Under the pieces are notes generated by a model. That model was not told where the DNA came from and did not search any database. It worked only from the letters and a program-made list of their open reading frames with translations. The translations under genes and the position numbers were made by a program. Source: an uncultured Collinsella sp. (GTDB taxonomy: Bacteria; Actinomycetota; Coriobacteriia; Coriobacteriales; Coriobacteriaceae). From it: a DNA stretch of 5,295 nucleotides. Location of the stretch: NCBI GenBank assembly GCA_900547835.1, contig URIJ01000146.1:1-5295 (forward strand), written 5' to 3'. This document shows, in pieces, positions 4,361 through 5,295 of the stretch. Position 1 is the first letter of the stretch. The number at the start of each line of letters is the position of its first letter.

Positions 4361-5295
4361 ATGACAAAAGACGATAGGCAGGCATTCGAGGTACCCGATC
4401 GGCTCTTTGATTACGTGAGGTCGGTCGTCGACAACCGTGCGCTTGCAACGGTGCTGCTCTTTTTGCTGAGCCTGCTGCTGATTGGCATCGACAACATCGT
4501 CGGAATCTTGGCGGTGCTGCTTGTTGGCTTTTTGCTGATCGATCGATTTGAGATCGTGCGCCGCTGCGTGGTGATTGGCGGCGCCGCGTGGGCCATGACG
4601 TTGGCGATTGGCGCCATGGCGCTCGGCGGCATCGAAGGGCCGGTGCTATTCGATGCCGGTTTTGTATTCAACATGTTTGGCTTTGTGCTGGCGCTTGCCG
4701 TGTGTGTGCTGTTCTTTTGCGGCCGCGTCCTGTACTACCAAGGTTACGAGCAGGGCGAGCAACATGCCGACCGCGTGCTCGCGGCTCGCATCCAGGACCG
4801 CCTGATCGATCATCCCGACACCTGGGACAACATTGACGGCGACTTCTTGGAGGTCGAGGGCGCCCTTAACCGTGTGCGTGACCGTGAGCGCAAGGTGCAG
4901 CAAGCTCTGCGTGACGAGTCGCATCGCAAGGACGATCTGGTCACGTACTTGGCACATGACCTACGCACCCCGCTTGCCAGTGTGGTGGGCTATCTTTCGC
5001 TGCTGCAAGAGGCTCCCGAGCTGCCGGTTGAGCAACGTGCGCACTTTACAGGCGTGGCGCTCGACAAGGCGCACCGGCTCGATGCGCTCATCGAAGAGTT
5101 CTTCGATATCACGCGCTTTGACTTCCACGATATCGTGCTCACGCGCGGCTATGTTGATCTGGGGTTGCTGCTGGCTCAGGTGGCTGACGAGTTCTATCCC
5201 ATCCTCAACGAGCAGCATAAGGAAGCCCAAGTTGATATTCGCGAGGACCTGACGGTGCTCGTGGATGGCGACAAGATGGCTCGCGTGTTCAACAA
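4361..5295 (+). CDS. VanS-type membrane sensor histidine kinase (3' end outside window)
   Basis: The frame opens at ATG 4361 behind GGGGAAG (4349-4355) and runs off the window after 311 residues, so the ATP-binding domain is mostly missing. Residues 28-60 are strongly hydrophobic and may hold two short membrane spans joined by GIDN. Two more spans are likely at about 69-90 and 101-124, giving about four in all, where classic VanS has two. A charged, probably coiled linker (127-190) leads to the dimerisation domain: H box YLAHDLRTPLASVVGYL (195-211), with phospho-acceptor H199. The following text, ALDKAHRLDALIEEFFDITRF and DEFYPIL, is typical of VanS-family kinases. The frame breaks off at KMARVFN, the start of the N box. 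It should phosphorylate the regulator encoded 25 bp upstream. What it senses is not shown; cell-wall stress or wall precursors are an inference from the family and the neighbouring carboxypeptidase. Confidence 0.93.
   Translation, partial: MTKDDRQAFEVPDRLFDYVRSVVDNRALATVLLFLLSLLLIGIDNIVGILAVLLVGFLLIDRFEIVRRCVVIGGAAWAMTLAIGAMALGGIEGPVLFDAGFVFNMFGFVLALAVCVLFFCGRVLYYQGYEQGEQHADRVLAARIQDRLIDHPDTWDNIDGDFLEVEGALNRVRDRERKVQQALRDESHRKDDLVTYLAHDLRTPLASVVGYLSLLQEAPELPVEQRAHFTGVALDKAHRLDALIEEFFDITRFDFHDIVLTRGYVDLGLLLAQVADEFYPILNEQHKEAQVDIREDLTVLVDGDKMARVFN

Noticed and set aside
4833..5252. Plus-strand open frame of 139 codons within the kinase gene
   Set aside because: It is in a different frame from the kinase H-box coding sequence, and its Arg/Ser/Thr-rich product has no recognisable domain.
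3640..5295. Part of a vancomycin-resistance cluster
   Set aside because: VanR/VanS-type regulators alone do not give resistance. No vanH, ligase or vanX gene is in the window, and the carboxypeptidase is of the serine PBP5 type, not the zinc VanY type.

Overview
The window reads as chromosomal DNA from a GC-rich Gram-positive bacterium. Its style (compact genes, PBP5-type carboxypeptidase, VanR/VanS-type regulators, encoded CCA on the tRNA) would fit a gut actinobacterium such as a member of the Coriobacteriia (Collinsella-like). That placement is an inference from general character, not a database match.

Layout from left to right: (1) the 3' end of a helical, TPR-like protein gene (1-432). 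(2) A short intergenic stretch ending in an array of six TG[C/T]TAAA boxes, organised as three 19-bp units (522-578), just ahead of the start of a 360-residue Orc1/Cdc6-like AAA+ ATPase with a C-terminal winged helix (595-1677). This gene looks less GC-rich than its neighbours. (3) A 198-bp gap with a perfect 15-bp inverted repeat (1728-1782) and a promoter for tRNA-Ser(GCU) (1876-1966), which is followed by its own terminator. (4) An 18-bp inverted copy of the tRNA 3' half (2023-2040), next to the terminator of the convergent gene. (5) A D-alanyl-D-alanine carboxypeptidase gene on the minus strand (2102-3442). (6) A divergent control region with a dyad at 3556-3578. (7) A VanR-type response regulator (3640-4335) and a VanS-type histidine kinase (4361 to the window end), in operon order.

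The carboxypeptidase and the VanRS-like pair share a divergent intergenic region, so a cell-wall-sensing circuit that controls peptidoglycan trimming is a reasonable reading. No van ligase, dehydrogenase or dipeptidase genes lie in the window, so this is not evidence of glycopeptide resistance. The regulator has an in-frame amber codon at position 40 inside an otherwise complete 231-codon VanR-like frame, so this copy is either broken by one base change or carries a sequence error.

The points most worth a second look are the amber codon in the regulator, the 19-bp repeat array joined to the AAA+ ATPase, the 15-bp inverted repeat before the tRNA, and the inverted tRNA fragment after it.
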